The translations under genes were made by a program, and so were the position numbers. The notes beneath the pieces were generated by a model, which did not search any database, was not told the origin of the DNA, and saw only the letters and a list, made by a program, of their open reading frames with translations. 64,000 bases of DNA from an uncultured Cellvibrio sp. (GTDB lineage Bacteria; Pseudomonadota; Gammaproteobacteria; Pseudomonadales; Cellvibrionaceae): positions 12,381 to 76,380 of the forward strand of contig CAMLML010000008.1 of assembly GCA_946481095.1 (NCBI GenBank), read 5' to 3'. Below are positions 1-8,413 of this stretch, one piece after another; the first letter of the stretch is position 1; each line of letters opens with the position of its first letter.

Positions 1-428
1 CCGATATTTTGAAAATTGGCAACTATGAAGTGCAATCACGTTCCTATATTGGTCGATTTAATTTCAAAGGTGCCGATCAACAAAAACGTGTTGGCGAATT
101 ATCTGGCGGTGAACGCGGCCGTTTGCATTTGGCCAACACCTTGAAACAAGGCGCGAATGTTTTATTACTCGACGAACCTTCAAACGATCTCGATATTGAA
201 ACACTGCGTGCATTGGAAGATGCAATCCTGTCATTCCCCGGCTGCGCACTGGTAATCTCGCACGACCGCTGGTTCCTCGACCGTATCGCAACGCACATTC
301 TCGCTTACGAAGGTGATTCGGATATTGTTTTCTTTGAGGGCAACTACACCGATTACCACGAGGATTTGGTCAAGCGCAAAGGCCAAAATGCTCAGCCTCA
401 GCGAATGAAATATAAACCTTTGAAGTAA
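1..428 (+). CDS. ettA: EttA, ABC-F translation factor (3' fragment)
   Basis: C-terminal part of an ABC-F ATPase; the reading frame is open to the left edge, so the start lies outside the window. Visible in order are the ABC signature LSGGERGR, the Walker B stretch VLLLDEPSNDLD and the switch histidine in SHDRWFLD, followed by the basic C-terminal tail ending KYKPLK that is typical of EttA. EttA is known to bind the ribosomal E site and to gate entry into elongation according to the ATP/ADP ratio. No membrane domain is present, as expected for ABC-F proteins. A strong terminator follows directly, so this is the last gene of its transcript. Other ABC-F paralogues (Uup, YheS) fit less well because of the tail. 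Confidence 0.93.
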   Translation, partial: DILKIGNYEVQSRSYIGRFNFKGADQQKRVGELSGGERGRLHLANTLKQGANVLLLDEPSNDLDIETLRALEDAILSFPGCALVISHDRWFLDRIATHILAYEGDSDIVFFEGNYTDYHEDLVKRKGQNAQPQRMKYKPLK

Positions 429-431
429 GAA

Positions 432-463
432 AAAATAAAGGCAGCGTGAGCTGCCTTTATTTT
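432..463. terminator. Rho-independent terminator after ettA
   Basis: Near-perfect hairpin with a 12 bp core stem (AATAAAGGCAGC, loop GTGA, GCTGCCTTTATT) extended by A/T pairs on both sides. It starts four bases after the ettA stop codon. The flanking A and T runs would let it work in both directions. Confidence 0.85.
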
Positions 464-536
464 GAGCCTCAAACAAGTCAGTTGTATTGAGATTGGCTAG
501 CTATCTATTCAACACCCCACTTACAAAGGCATTGGT

Positions 537-1253
537 ATGAAAAAAATTATATCCGTCTTTATTACAATATTTTTTAGTATCAACTTTGCACAAGCCAACG
601 TTGATACTGAATATTTAAAATATATATACAAACTGATTGAAGATAAACAATATCAAAAAGCATTTGAAGAGCATCAATATTTTTTTGAGGAATCAAAAAA
701 ATCACCGCGATTGGGCGCCGTAAGAACCTCTTATGGCTTATCTAGCTGGGCTGATCTCGGCAAAGTATACCCACCAGCTCATGCTGCATTGGTTAAAATG
801 TCAAGCGAACGAAAATCATTGATACTCTCGGGCGAAAAATCATTTGATGTTTTCCAAGAATACGCAGCAATCAATAGGTATATTGGTAAAAACAAAGAAA
901 CAATCGATACATTTTTAACTGTAGATAAAAAACTTCCAGACAATGCGAAAAGATTTTATCTTATTACAGAAAAACTTCTTGTTGAAGAAAAGCAATTCGA
1001 TGTAGTGAAAAAATATTTGAATGACCCCATATTTAAATACGAAAATATTCGTCATCGGAGAGAACTTGACCTAAGCTGGTTCAGAGCGAAGTCATCAACT
1101 CGCACAATCCAGGAGATCAACTCAGACTTTGAAACAGAAGTTAAAGAACTGATTGATATCACGACGAAAATAGGGATGCAGGATGAGGCGGATGAAATTA
1201 AAAATCGCTTTGAATCTTACTTTAATGGAAATTTGAAGCGAAAATATTATTAA
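537..1253 (+). CDS. Hypothetical exported protein, helical repeat-like
   Basis: A 238-residue protein that I do not assign to a family. The first 20 residues (MKKIISVFITIFFSINFAQA) are a clear Sec signal peptide with an AxA-type cleavage site, so the mature protein should be periplasmic. The rest is charged and appears all-helical, with repeats such as YIYKLIEDKQYQKAFEEH and later LITEKLLVEEKQFDVVKKYL that resemble TPR helices without the full consensus. Start chosen at the ATG preceded by AAGG seven bases upstream. It is convergent with the two GspG-like genes that follow, only 10 bp away. The sequence is more AT-rich than its neighbours, which may hint at acquisition. Confidence 0.6.
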   Translation: MKKIISVFITIFFSINFAQANVDTEYLKYIYKLIEDKQYQKAFEEHQYFFEESKKSPRLGAVRTSYGLSSWADLGKVYPPAHAALVKMSSERKSLILSGEKSFDVFQEYAAINRYIGKNKETIDTFLTVDKKLPDNAKRFYLITEKLLVEEKQFDVVKKYLNDPIFKYENIRHRRELDLSWFRAKSSTRTIQEINSDFETEVKELIDITTKIGMQDEADEIKNRFESYFNGNLKRKYY

Positions 1254-1263
1254 TATCAAAAAA

Positions 1264-1689
1264 TTATGGAAATGGATTTCCAGCAGAAAACAATTCAACT
1301 TCCCGAACAAAATTAACACCCATACAGGCTTCGTTTAAACCAGACCATATAATAGCTTTCTGACCATCGTCCAAGACTAAATATTGGTATTCGTTACCCC
1401 AAGGGTCTTTGGGCACATACTCTATATATCCTCGATCACTATATTTATCGCCCAATTTCTTGCTGCTTTCACTTAACACCAACACAGACAGTCCTTCTTC
1501 GGAAGTTGGGAATCTACCCATTTGCATAGAAAACATTTTTGTTGCTGTTTGAAGAGCTGCTAGATCCGCACTGTTTTCAAAACAATCGCGATTGGATTCA
1601 TCTATTCTCAGTGGTAAAAATGGTGTTGCCAATCCAATCAATGCAAAAATACAAACGATAAGTTTAGAAACCATTTTTAGTGTCTTCAT
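1264..1689 (-). CDS. GspG C-terminal-domain protein without prepilin motif (copy 1)
   Basis: About 141 residues with one N-terminal hydrophobic segment (roughly residues 6-27), then a domain like the C-terminal part of type II secretion major pseudopilins: MGRFPTSEEGLSVLV, then YVPKDPWGNEYQY. Those two blocks are the recognisable GspG core. Unlike a true pseudopilin, it has no Gly-Phe-Thr-Leu-Ile-Glu cleavage site, so it is probably a simple membrane-anchored protein. ATG at 1689 chosen over an in-frame TTG nine bases upstream because AGGTTGAG precedes it. It is the downstream member of a tandem pair. No secretion genes are adjacent, so its role is unknown. Confidence 0.7.
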   Translation of the reverse strand: MKTLKMVSKLIVCIFALIGLATPFLPLRIDESNRDCFENSADLAALQTATKMFSMQMGRFPTSEEGLSVLVLSESSKKLGDKYSDRGYIEYVPKDPWGNEYQYLVLDDGQKAIIWSGLNEACMGVNFVREVELFSAGNPFP

Positions 1690-1741
1690 ACAACTCAACC
1701 TACTATTTCAAAAAAATTAATTATTTCTATTTCTAAAATTT

Positions 1742-2164
1742 TTAATATTTTTCGGAAGCAGACTTAATTTCTCGGCCAAGACTTACCCCGTAACAAGATT
1801 CATCCGCACTCGACCAAATAATTGCAGTTTTACCATTATCAGTAGTGGCATATTGATAATCATTCCCCCATGGATCTTTAACCAGTTTTTCTAAATATCC
1901 ATGTTTGTTATAGGTATTTCCTAACTTTTGACTTTCATTAGAAAACACCAACACGGATAACCCTTCTTGAAAAGTGGGGAATCTTCCCATATCTTTTTCA
2001 AAAGACCTTATTGCAACTTCATGAGCAAGCAAATTAGCTTTTGCCTTGGCACATGTAGAGTTTGGACAATCACTTAAAGACACAAGGTATGAAAAAGTAA
2101 TAATCAAGCCCAATAAGGCAAACATTAAAGTTAATAAATAGAAAAGCACTTTAAAAATTTTCAT
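1742..2164 (-). CDS. GspG C-terminal-domain protein without prepilin motif (copy 2)
   Basis: 140-residue paralogue of the next gene downstream. It has one N-terminal membrane segment (about residues 5-29), two cysteines just outside it (DCPNSTC), then the GspG-like blocks MGRFPTFQEGLSVLVF and LVKDPWGNDYQY and a shared ending around AIIWSSADESCYGV. The copies align through the whole soluble domain and differ mainly in the membrane segment and extreme C-terminus, which suggests an old tandem duplication. It also lacks a prepilin peptidase site. The 52 bp gap between the copies suggests co-transcription. Function unknown. Confidence 0.7.
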   Translation of the reverse strand: MKIFKVLFYLLTLMFALLGLIITFSYLVSLSDCPNSTCAKAKANLLAHEVAIRSFEKDMGRFPTFQEGLSVLVFSNESQKLGNTYNKHGYLEKLVKDPWGNDYQYATTDNGKTAIIWSSADESCYGVSLGREIKSASEKY

Positions 2165-2198
2165 TCAGCATTCCCTAATTAAATCGATAGGAAAATCC

Positions 2199-2269
2199 AC
2201 CGTCATACCTGCGAAAGCAGGTATCCATAAACTATCAAAATGGATTCCTGCCTACGCAGGAATGACGAT
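2199..2269. repeat. Short palindromic intergenic repeat (REP-like)
   Basis: Two inverted arms, CGTCATACCTGCGAAAGCAG and, at 2240-2267, its near-complement ending CAGGAATGACG, each itself a small hairpin. The sequence type (GTCATxCCTGCGxAAGCAGG) is a widely dispersed gammaproteobacterial intergenic repeat. It lies between the GspG-like pair and the oxidoreductase gene, where it could also stabilise or end transcripts. Confidence 0.75.
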
Positions 2270-2294
2270 AGTAACGCACATAATTTTTTATAAA

Positions 2295-3464
2295 TTACAC
2301 AACTAACTTCGTCGCACCCTTCTGCGCCTTCAACACCAACTCTGCAGCAAGCAATGCCTGTTCCTGATTTTGTGCTGTGTCAGTTCGATTCACTATGTCA
2401 GCGACAAATTGTTCGCCGAAAGGTAAAGGTAATTGGCTGCAATCCAGATAACGGGATTCTTTGCGATCCACAATTAATAGATGATTGTTCCCGGGACGGC
2501 CTTGGGGATCGATATATTTTCGTAATTCAATATAACCTTCAGTGCCCAAAATAAATAAGCGACCATCACCCCACACACCCAAACCATCGGGTGTATACCA
2601 ATCCACCCGCACGTAACCTGTGCCGCCATTTCCGGTCAGCATCATATCGCCAAAATCTTCAAATTTTGGATGTTGTGGATTGGCGAAATTTCCAGTTTGC
2701 GATGCCACAACTTTTGCTTTGGTGGTGTTGGTGTAAAACAAAAATTGATCGGCTTGGTGTGAACCTATGTCTGTTAAAATTCCACCGTAATATTTTTTAT
2801 CGTAAAACCAGGCAGGCCTGACATTGGAATTGATTCTGTGCGGCGCAATATTGATGGTTTGAATAACTTTACCAATTGCACCGGCATGAACCAATTCACC
2901 GGCTTTAATTGCTGAAGGTACTTCAAGTCTTTCGGAATACATAATCGCAAATTTACGTTTGGTTTCTTTTATTACTTTTCGCACCTGACTTAATTGTTGT
3001 AACGAGGTGATTGCGGGTTTATCGCCGAGAAAATCTTTATCAGCTTGCATTACCCGAATACCTAAAGGCGCTCGCTGATTCGGAACAGGTGCGGCCACGA
3101 CAAGTTGAATGGATTTATCATTCAAAATTTCATCTTCCGATGCGGCTTCTTTTACATCGCCAAATTTTGCACGAAAATCAGCAAGCTGTTTTTCTTTTAA
3201 GCCATCGGTATTGGTCGATAAGATTGACACCAATTCACCGCCGCCACGCAGCATTGCCGCTGTCATACTGAATATATGGGAATGATCCATACCAATTACG
3301 GCGAATTTAATCTTGTGTTTTATTTTCGCCTTTTGTTTTTCAGGCTTAATAACTTGATGTTTAATCTTATCAGCTGATGCCTGCGCAAATGTTTCACCGG
3401 TGATGGACACCAAACCCGCAAGGCTCGCGACTTGTAAAAAACTTCTTCTATCGATTGGATTCAT
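2295..3464 (-). CDS. Tat-exported Gfo/Idh/MocA family oxidoreductase
   Basis: About 389 residues. The N-terminus carries a twin-arginine signal (DRRSFLQVASLAGLV, then an AQA cleavage region), so the protein is predicted to be exported folded with its cofactor. A Rossmann region follows (FAVIGMDHSHIFSMTAAML), with a DKP motif (LGDKPAITS) where the family normally has EKP, then the C-terminal substrate-binding half. Family members are NAD(P)-dependent sugar or inositol dehydrogenases, and exported ones often act on glycans. Start chosen at the ATG at 3464 because AGGAG sits seven bases upstream and the Tat motif then falls at the very N-terminus. It lies 82 bp downstream of the symporter gene and might be read through from the ectoine operon. 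Substrate not predictable. Confidence 0.85.
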   Translation of the reverse strand: MNPIDRRSFLQVASLAGLVSITGETFAQASADKIKHQVIKPEKQKAKIKHKIKFAVIGMDHSHIFSMTAAMLRGGGELVSILSTNTDGLKEKQLADFRAKFGDVKEAASEDEILNDKSIQLVVAAPVPNQRAPLGIRVMQADKDFLGDKPAITSLQQLSQVRKVIKETKRKFAIMYSERLEVPSAIKAGELVHAGAIGKVIQTINIAPHRINSNVRPAWFYDKKYYGGILTDIGSHQADQFLFYTNTTKAKVVASQTGNFANPQHPKFEDFGDMMLTGNGGTGYVRVDWYTPDGLGVWGDGRLFILGTEGYIELRKYIDPQGRPGNNHLLIVDRKESRYLDCSQLPLPFGEQFVADIVNRTDTAQNQEQALLAAELVLKAQKGATKLVV

Positions 3465-3546
3465 GGATAAGCTCCTGCATTGGAAGATATCTAGCAAGCC
3501 AATCATAGACCAAAATCAACAAATGTGACTGCAGCGATCAAAAAAA

Positions 3547-4956
3547 TTAATCATCAACAGGTATAAATTTTTTATGGGCACCTCGACCAAATAATTTCAG
3601 TAACAACAAACAGCTGCAGGAAAGCAGGATTGCAGGGGCAGCCTCAAACGTATTTTCTATCGCTCCATTTATCCATAATATAAAGGTCAGGCAGACGTTT
3701 AATATCACCAAGCCGGTGGCCAGCATCCAACTTATTCTAAAACGGATTAATGCACTGAATATCAAGGGGACAAAAGTTGCTGCCAACATTCCCCAAGACA
3801 TCACCACCAAAGCAAATACAGATTCTTTGCTGGAAAGACTCCAGATCACGGCGACAACAACACAAATCGCGGTGGAATATCGATAACTTTTTTTAGCTGT
3901 AAAAAATTGCGGTAATAACTCTTGTGATAAGAAAGAAGAACAACTGAGAATTAATGAATCCGCTGTTGATATAGTGGCAGCAAAAATACCAGCCAGAATC
4001 ACGCCTGTTAATATTGGCGGTAAAAGTTCTTGTGCCATTCTGGGCAATGCCGTTTCTGAATCAAATCCGCTATCAGATGCAAAATAAAGGCGCGCCAATA
4101 AACCTACGCCTGTTGCCATCATATAAAAGGTGATAAACCACAAATAATACCAACAGCGCATTTGAAAAAAATGTTGCGCACTATTTAATGACATAAATCG
4201 AATCATAATATGCGGCTGGGCAACCACCGAAAAACCGGCAATCATCCAGACCAGAAAAAACCAGAGTAGATAACTCCATTGAAAATCTGATAGAAAAAGG
4301 TAATCATCAATTATTGTTAAATCGGTATAAACCTCTGCAATGCCGCCCATCGATTGCAATACCGCATATAGCATAACCAACATAGCAATAAACATAACAA
4401 AGGATTGAGCAGCATCAGTCCAGATAGAAGCGCGTATACCACCTGCCAAACAATAACTCAGCACAATCAAACTACCGAGCAGTATTCCCTGCCATACCTG
4501 CCAATCCATCAAAATTTGAATTGCTTTTGCACCGGCAATTAATTGTGCGCCCGCATAAGATAATAAAAAAATCAGTGAAATTATGGCGACAAGATAACGA
4601 AAATTTTGATTGTTGAATTGGTTCCAGAAAGTGATTACCGATAAATAACTGGATTCCGATTGACGACAACTGATTTCCTGAAATTTTTTATGAACCAATA
4701 TCGATGCCAGAAAATCACCCAGCAACCATGCCAACATTAACAATATTGCATATAAACCTTGATAGTAAGTGTAGCCAATCACACCTATAAACATGTAACC
4801 GCTATTATTGGTAGCCACCGCTGACAAACCAACCAGCCAAGGCGCTACTGAATTGCTTGCAACATAATAATCCTGCTTGGTATCGCGCTTTTTTCTCACC
4901 GACAACAAACCAATTGCCAGAAACAAAATCAGACACAAACTAAAACTTAACAACAT
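3547..4956 (-). CDS. Sodium:solute symporter family (SSS) transporter
   Basis: 469 residues with about 12-13 hydrophobic segments and SSS-family features: the N-terminal KKRDTKQDYYVASNSVAPWL region followed by SAVATNNSGYMFIG, GGIRASIWTDAAQSFVM, and the conserved TISTADSLILS stretch. The family couples Na+ entry to uptake of proline, pantothenate, betaine-like and other solutes. It is the last gene of the probable ectABC-TPR operon, 19 bp after the TPR gene, so uptake or recapture of ectoine or another compatible solute is a reasonable inference, not shown by the sequence. The start has AGGT upstream. Confidence 0.85.
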   Translation of the reverse strand: MLLSFSLCLILFLAIGLLSVRKKRDTKQDYYVASNSVAPWLVGLSAVATNNSGYMFIGVIGYTYYQGLYAILLMLAWLLGDFLASILVHKKFQEISCRQSESSYLSVITFWNQFNNQNFRYLVAIISLIFLLSYAGAQLIAGAKAIQILMDWQVWQGILLGSLIVLSYCLAGGIRASIWTDAAQSFVMFIAMLVMLYAVLQSMGGIAEVYTDLTIIDDYLFLSDFQWSYLLWFFLVWMIAGFSVVAQPHIMIRFMSLNSAQHFFQMRCWYYLWFITFYMMATGVGLLARLYFASDSGFDSETALPRMAQELLPPILTGVILAGIFAATISTADSLILSCSSFLSQELLPQFFTAKKSYRYSTAICVVVAVIWSLSSKESVFALVVMSWGMLAATFVPLIFSALIRFRISWMLATGLVILNVCLTFILWINGAIENTFEAAPAILLSCSCLLLLKLFGRGAHKKFIPVDD

Positions 4957-4975
4957 AGCGATACCTATGAATTTA

Positions 4976-5857
4976 TTATTTTTTTATTTCAATCAATAGC
5001 GATTGAAAATCGGATAATTCATGCAGGGGTTCAAGCGCAGGATCTTTAGCAAAATCTTCGAGAGTTGCGTCACCTTTAATCAGAGCTTTCTTTAAAAACG
5101 ATAAGGCTTCGTCATAATGTTTTAAGGCTGTGTGCGCACAAGCTAATTGGTAAAAAGCATGGGCATTGGAAGGATCCAACTGCAAAGCGCGCTGACAAAG
5201 ATTAATAGCCCATTGCGGCTCGTTGGATTCCAGCGCTGCGTCCGCTTTATAGGTCAGCGCCTCACAATCTTTGGGATTGATCGCGAGTATTTGATCATAA
5301 ATTGTAATTTTATTGGCCGGTGTTGCTTCTTGTGCAGCTCTTAACCATAACGCATGTATCTCCTGGGTTTTTTCTATAGCCATTCGGTTTTCATCTATGT
5401 AATCCGATTTTTTATTGAGTTCAGCTTCAAATTCCTTTAAGCGATTTTCATAAACAACAATTAATTTGGCCAGCTCCTCGTTAGCCAGGTTGTTCATTTT
5501 TTCTTTGATATCCCTGATGGACTTCCATCCCAGAATTACCAATACCGAACTCACGGCGGCAATTACATAAAAGAAATAAGAAATAGTACTGGTGGCAAAA
5601 CTGACACTTTTATCAACCGCATCAATTTGCCTGTCAGTAATTTGCTGGAGAAATTCCACTCGTTGAGTAGCCATATCCATTCTGAGCGCTTTTAGCTCAT
5701 CCAGAATATAGCGCTCTATAAATGGGCTGTAGAGAGGTTTTTCCAATTGCTCAATCGAATCAACTTGCGTCGATTCGGACTGACTATTTTTATTATCGTC
5801 TGCTGCTCCCGCAATAGAAAATACCATCAGCCATATGCATAAAATTAATCTGATCAA
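4976..5857 (-). CDS. Membrane-anchored TPR protein coupled to the ectoine operon
   Basis: 293 residues. A signal-like N-terminus (MIRLILCIWLMVFSIAGA) is followed by a second hydrophobic segment near residues 90-112, a charged coiled-coil-like region (about 115-170) and a C-terminal TPR block (about 175-260, for example AINLCQRALQLDPSNAHAFYQLACAHTA). The start is a TTG whose bases overlap the ectC stop codon (TTGA), which implies translational coupling; starting at the next ATG would remove most of the signal peptide. I know of no described role for such a protein in ectoine metabolism. It could scaffold or regulate the adjacent transporter, or simply be co-expressed. Confidence 0.75.
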   Translation of the reverse strand: MIRLILCIWLMVFSIAGAADDNKNSQSESTQVDSIEQLEKPLYSPFIERYILDELKALRMDMATQRVEFLQQITDRQIDAVDKSVSFATSTISYFFYVIAAVSSVLVILGWKSIRDIKEKMNNLANEELAKLIVVYENRLKEFEAELNKKSDYIDENRMAIEKTQEIHALWLRAAQEATPANKITIYDQILAINPKDCEALTYKADAALESNEPQWAINLCQRALQLDPSNAHAFYQLACAHTALKHYDEALSFLKKALIKGDATLEDFAKDPALEPLHELSDFQSLLIEIKK

Positions 5858-6246
5858 ACCAATTCACTCAGTGCCGGATAAGACCCACTGGCATCATGCA
5901 CCTCATCACCTTTTAATGGAGGGTTGAATACACACGCCATTTGCATTTCTTCGAAGGCTGTTAGTTGATGTTTATCATGTTTATCCAATAAATAAAGAGT
6001 TCCCGGCTCAATCGGATAAACCTGCTGATTAGCCAGATCAACAATCTCCCCTCTTCCCGATATGCAATAAACGGCTTCAACATGATTTTTATATTGCATA
6101 TTCAATGCGGCATTTTTTTTAATCACCGTAATATGAAACGAAAAACCTACCGCATCTTCATTCAGGATTAATCGATTACTTTCCCAACCGGATGAGGTAA
6201 TTTTTCGCCCCTGACGTTCCGCCTCATTTAATGTTCTAACAATCAT
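5854..6246 (-). CDS. ectC: L-ectoine synthase
   Basis: 130 residues, the usual EctC length. EctC is a small cupin enzyme that cyclises N-gamma-acetyl-diaminobutyrate to ectoine with loss of water. Family hallmarks visible are MIVRTLNEAE at the start, SSGWESNRLIL, the cupin region NHVEAVYCISGRGE and EPGTLYLLDKHDKHQL, and the end FNPPLKGDEVHDASGSYP. It lies 11 bp downstream of ectB with a strong AGGAGG six bases before the ATG. No ectoine hydroxylase (ectD) or dedicated aspartokinase follows. Confidence 0.96.
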   Translation of the reverse strand: MIVRTLNEAERQGRKITSSGWESNRLILNEDAVGFSFHITVIKKNAALNMQYKNHVEAVYCISGRGEIVDLANQQVYPIEPGTLYLLDKHDKHQLTAFEEMQMACVFNPPLKGDEVHDASGSYPALSELV

Positions 6247-6257
6247 AATCCCTCCTG

Positions 6258-7532
6258 TCAGGCTGTTTTTAAAATGGATTTATGGCTTCTCACTGCCGAA
6301 AAACTTAATTCCAATATTTCCATTCCCTTTTTCAAATCTGCGTCACTAATCGTCAAAGGACAAAAACATTTTACAACCTGCCCATGGTTACCCGCTGTTT
6401 CAATAATCATTCCCCGTTCAAACGCATGGCGACAAACCTTGTCGGCTATTTCACCTGAAATACATTCAATTCCTTGCATCAAACCTTTACCTTTTATGCC
6501 AGCAATCAAATATCGATTGCGCTCAAAAATAGCGGCCAATTGAACGGTTAATTGATTGGCTTTACGCTGGATTTCCTGCTGGAATTTTTCATCTCGCCAA
6601 TAATAATTCAAGGCAGCTGTGGCCGTGATAAAAGCATGATTGTTACCTCTAAACGTCCCGTTATGCTCACCAGGCATCCAGGTATCCAAATCAGGTTGTA
6701 TTAATAAAATTGAAAATGGCAAACCATAACCACTTAAGGATTTCGATAAGGTCACTATGTCAGGTTTTATTCCGCTGGACTCAAAACTGAAAAAACTGCC
6801 GGTACGTCCACATCCCGCTTGAATATCATCGACAATTAATAACATGTCATGTTTACGACATAATTTTTCAAGTTGTTGCAACCATTTATCCGAGGCTATA
6901 TTTAACCCACCCTCGCCTTGCACCACTTCAAGAATAACCGCAGCAGGTAAATCCACTCCACTGGAGGGATCGCTTAAAAGTTTATCGATCATTTTGATGG
7001 TATCGACATCTTTCCCCAAATAACCACAAAACGGCATGCGTTCAATATTCTGCAGCGCCACACCGGAACCCATGCGATGATGATCATTGCCGGTTGCAGC
7101 CAAAGCGCCCAAAGACACACCGTGAAAACCGTTGGTGAATGCAATCACCGAATTTCTTTTTTTATTTTTCCTTGCCAATTTCAATGCTGCTTCTACTGCA
7201 TTGGCACCCGTAGGTCCGGTAAATTGAACGCGATAATTCATATCGCGTTTTTTTAAAATAACATCGCGAAAGGTTTCCAAAAATTGCGTTTTTGCCTGAG
7301 TATGTAAATCCAACCCATGCGTAATACCATCGAATTCAATGTAATCCATTAAAGCTTTTTTAATTAAAGGATTATTGTGACCATAATTTAATGAACCCGC
7401 ACCCGACAGGAAATCCAAAAAAGGACGACCGGCATCATCATAAAGATAACTACCTCGTGCCTGATTAAACACAACAGGAAATGAACGACAGTAAGATCTG
7501 ACCTGCGATTCCATTTGTTGAAAGATTGTCAT
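6258..7532 (-). CDS. ectB: Diaminobutyrate-2-oxoglutarate aminotransferase
   Basis: 424 residues; a class III PLP aminotransferase that converts aspartate semialdehyde to L-2,4-diaminobutyrate with glutamate as donor, the first committed step of ectoine synthesis. Visible are FTGPTGANAVEAALKLARK (PLP phosphate region), the LIVDDIQAGCGRTG block with the cofactor aspartate, and the Schiff-base lysine near residue 264 in TLSKSLSGYG. Start chosen at the ATG at 7532 (MTIFQQMESQVRSYC) because GGAGG lies about eight bases upstream; a longer in-frame version would run back into ectA. It sits between ectA and ectC in the standard order. Confidence 0.95.
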   Translation of the reverse strand: MTIFQQMESQVRSYCRSFPVVFNQARGSYLYDDAGRPFLDFLSGAGSLNYGHNNPLIKKALMDYIEFDGITHGLDLHTQAKTQFLETFRDVILKKRDMNYRVQFTGPTGANAVEAALKLARKNKKRNSVIAFTNGFHGVSLGALAATGNDHHRMGSGVALQNIERMPFCGYLGKDVDTIKMIDKLLSDPSSGVDLPAAVILEVVQGEGGLNIASDKWLQQLEKLCRKHDMLLIVDDIQAGCGRTGSFFSFESSGIKPDIVTLSKSLSGYGLPFSILLIQPDLDTWMPGEHNGTFRGNNHAFITATAALNYYWRDEKFQQEIQRKANQLTVQLAAIFERNRYLIAGIKGKGLMQGIECISGEIADKVCRHAFERGMIIETAGNHGQVVKCFCPLTISDADLKKGMEILELSFSAVRSHKSILKTA

Positions 7533-7549
7533 AACAAACGCCTCCGTTA

Positions 7550-8143
7550 TTAAACCAGCCAATGTTTTACTAAAGGATTTTTAAAACTCGCCTTGAGTGC
7601 ATCCATGTGATCCTGCATATCTTTCAGATCACGATCAGGCAAAGGAGCAATCGACATTTCATATTCATCTTCATGCCCCCCATTAAAGTGCTGGCGGGAA
7701 TCAAACAATAATTTTCGCTCCGCAACTGCTTGCCACTCGAAAGCCAGTGATTCAAATAGTGTCCAGGAAGCCTGATTGCCCGGGGTGATGGTGGTTGTCA
7801 GTCGATTGACACTTTGCAAACAGGGCTGATCGATCAACCACTTCAACATTTTTTTTGCCAAACCCAATCCGCGCAAGGACTCAGCGACTGCAACCTGCCA
7901 TACAAACAGGGTTTTGGGTTTATTGGGCGGGATATAGCCAGTGACAAAACCAACCAGCTCACCATCTTTGATTGCGGCGGCTGATGTCTGCGAGAAGTGC
8001 GAACACTGAAGCAAATTGCAGTAAATCGAGTTCTGATCAAGGGGTGAAGATTCTTTTACCAATTGGTTAAGCTGAACTGCATCCGATGCCTCCAAAGGAC
8101 GCATTTCGATATTGTGAAAGCTGAACTTTCGGTTGCTCATCAT
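7550..8143 (-). CDS. ectA: L-2,4-diaminobutyrate N-acetyltransferase
   Basis: 197 residues, a GNAT-fold enzyme that acetylates diaminobutyrate with acetyl-CoA to give the EctC substrate. Family features are MRPLEASDAVQLNQLV, the substrate region SSPLDQNSIYCNLLQCSHF that is characteristic of EctA, and the acetyl-CoA loop VAESLRGLGLAKKML. Two adjacent ATGs (8143 and 8140) follow GGAGAATA and either could be used. It is the first gene of the ectABC-TPR-symporter unit; the 17 bp spacing to ectB supports one transcript. Confidence 0.95.
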   Translation of the reverse strand: MMSNRKFSFHNIEMRPLEASDAVQLNQLVKESSPLDQNSIYCNLLQCSHFSQTSAAAIKDGELVGFVTGYIPPNKPKTLFVWQVAVAESLRGLGLAKKMLKWLIDQPCLQSVNRLTTTITPGNQASWTLFESLAFEWQAVAERKLLFDSRQHFNGGHEDEYEMSIAPLPDRDLKDMQDHMDALKASFKNPLVKHWLV

Positions 8144-8413
8144 TATTCTCCGATCATTAAACGCCAGAATATGATTACAACACTAAACAATAGTTCAACA
8201 AAATTCAAATCGCCCCAAAAGTGATCCGAATAGCAAACACTCACAAAAATCGTCAAAATAACTGGTAAAATTCAACAAAAACATCAAAAATGACGTTAAA
8301 ATTTATTATCAATATTATTTTAATAATTCATTTTTTATATAAAAATATCAAATATCATTTTAAATATAATTAGATATGTAACTATTTTTGTTACTGAAAG
8401 GATCAGTCGGGGA
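8144..8413. promoter_or_regulatory. AT-rich intergenic region upstream of ectA
   Basis: 270 bases between ectR and ectA with no coding capacity, very rich in A and T. On the minus strand TTGACG (8256-8251) and TATTCG (8232-8227), 18 bases apart, could form a sigma-70-type promoter about 85 bases before ectA. A GTAAC-7 nt-GTTAC inverted repeat at 8378-8394 could be an operator or a weak ectR terminator. The assignments rest on pattern only. Confidence 0.35.

Noticed and set aside
64..298. Reverse-strand open frames opposite ettA
   Set aside because: They are shadows of the strongly conserved ettA frame and have no ribosome site or recognisable product.
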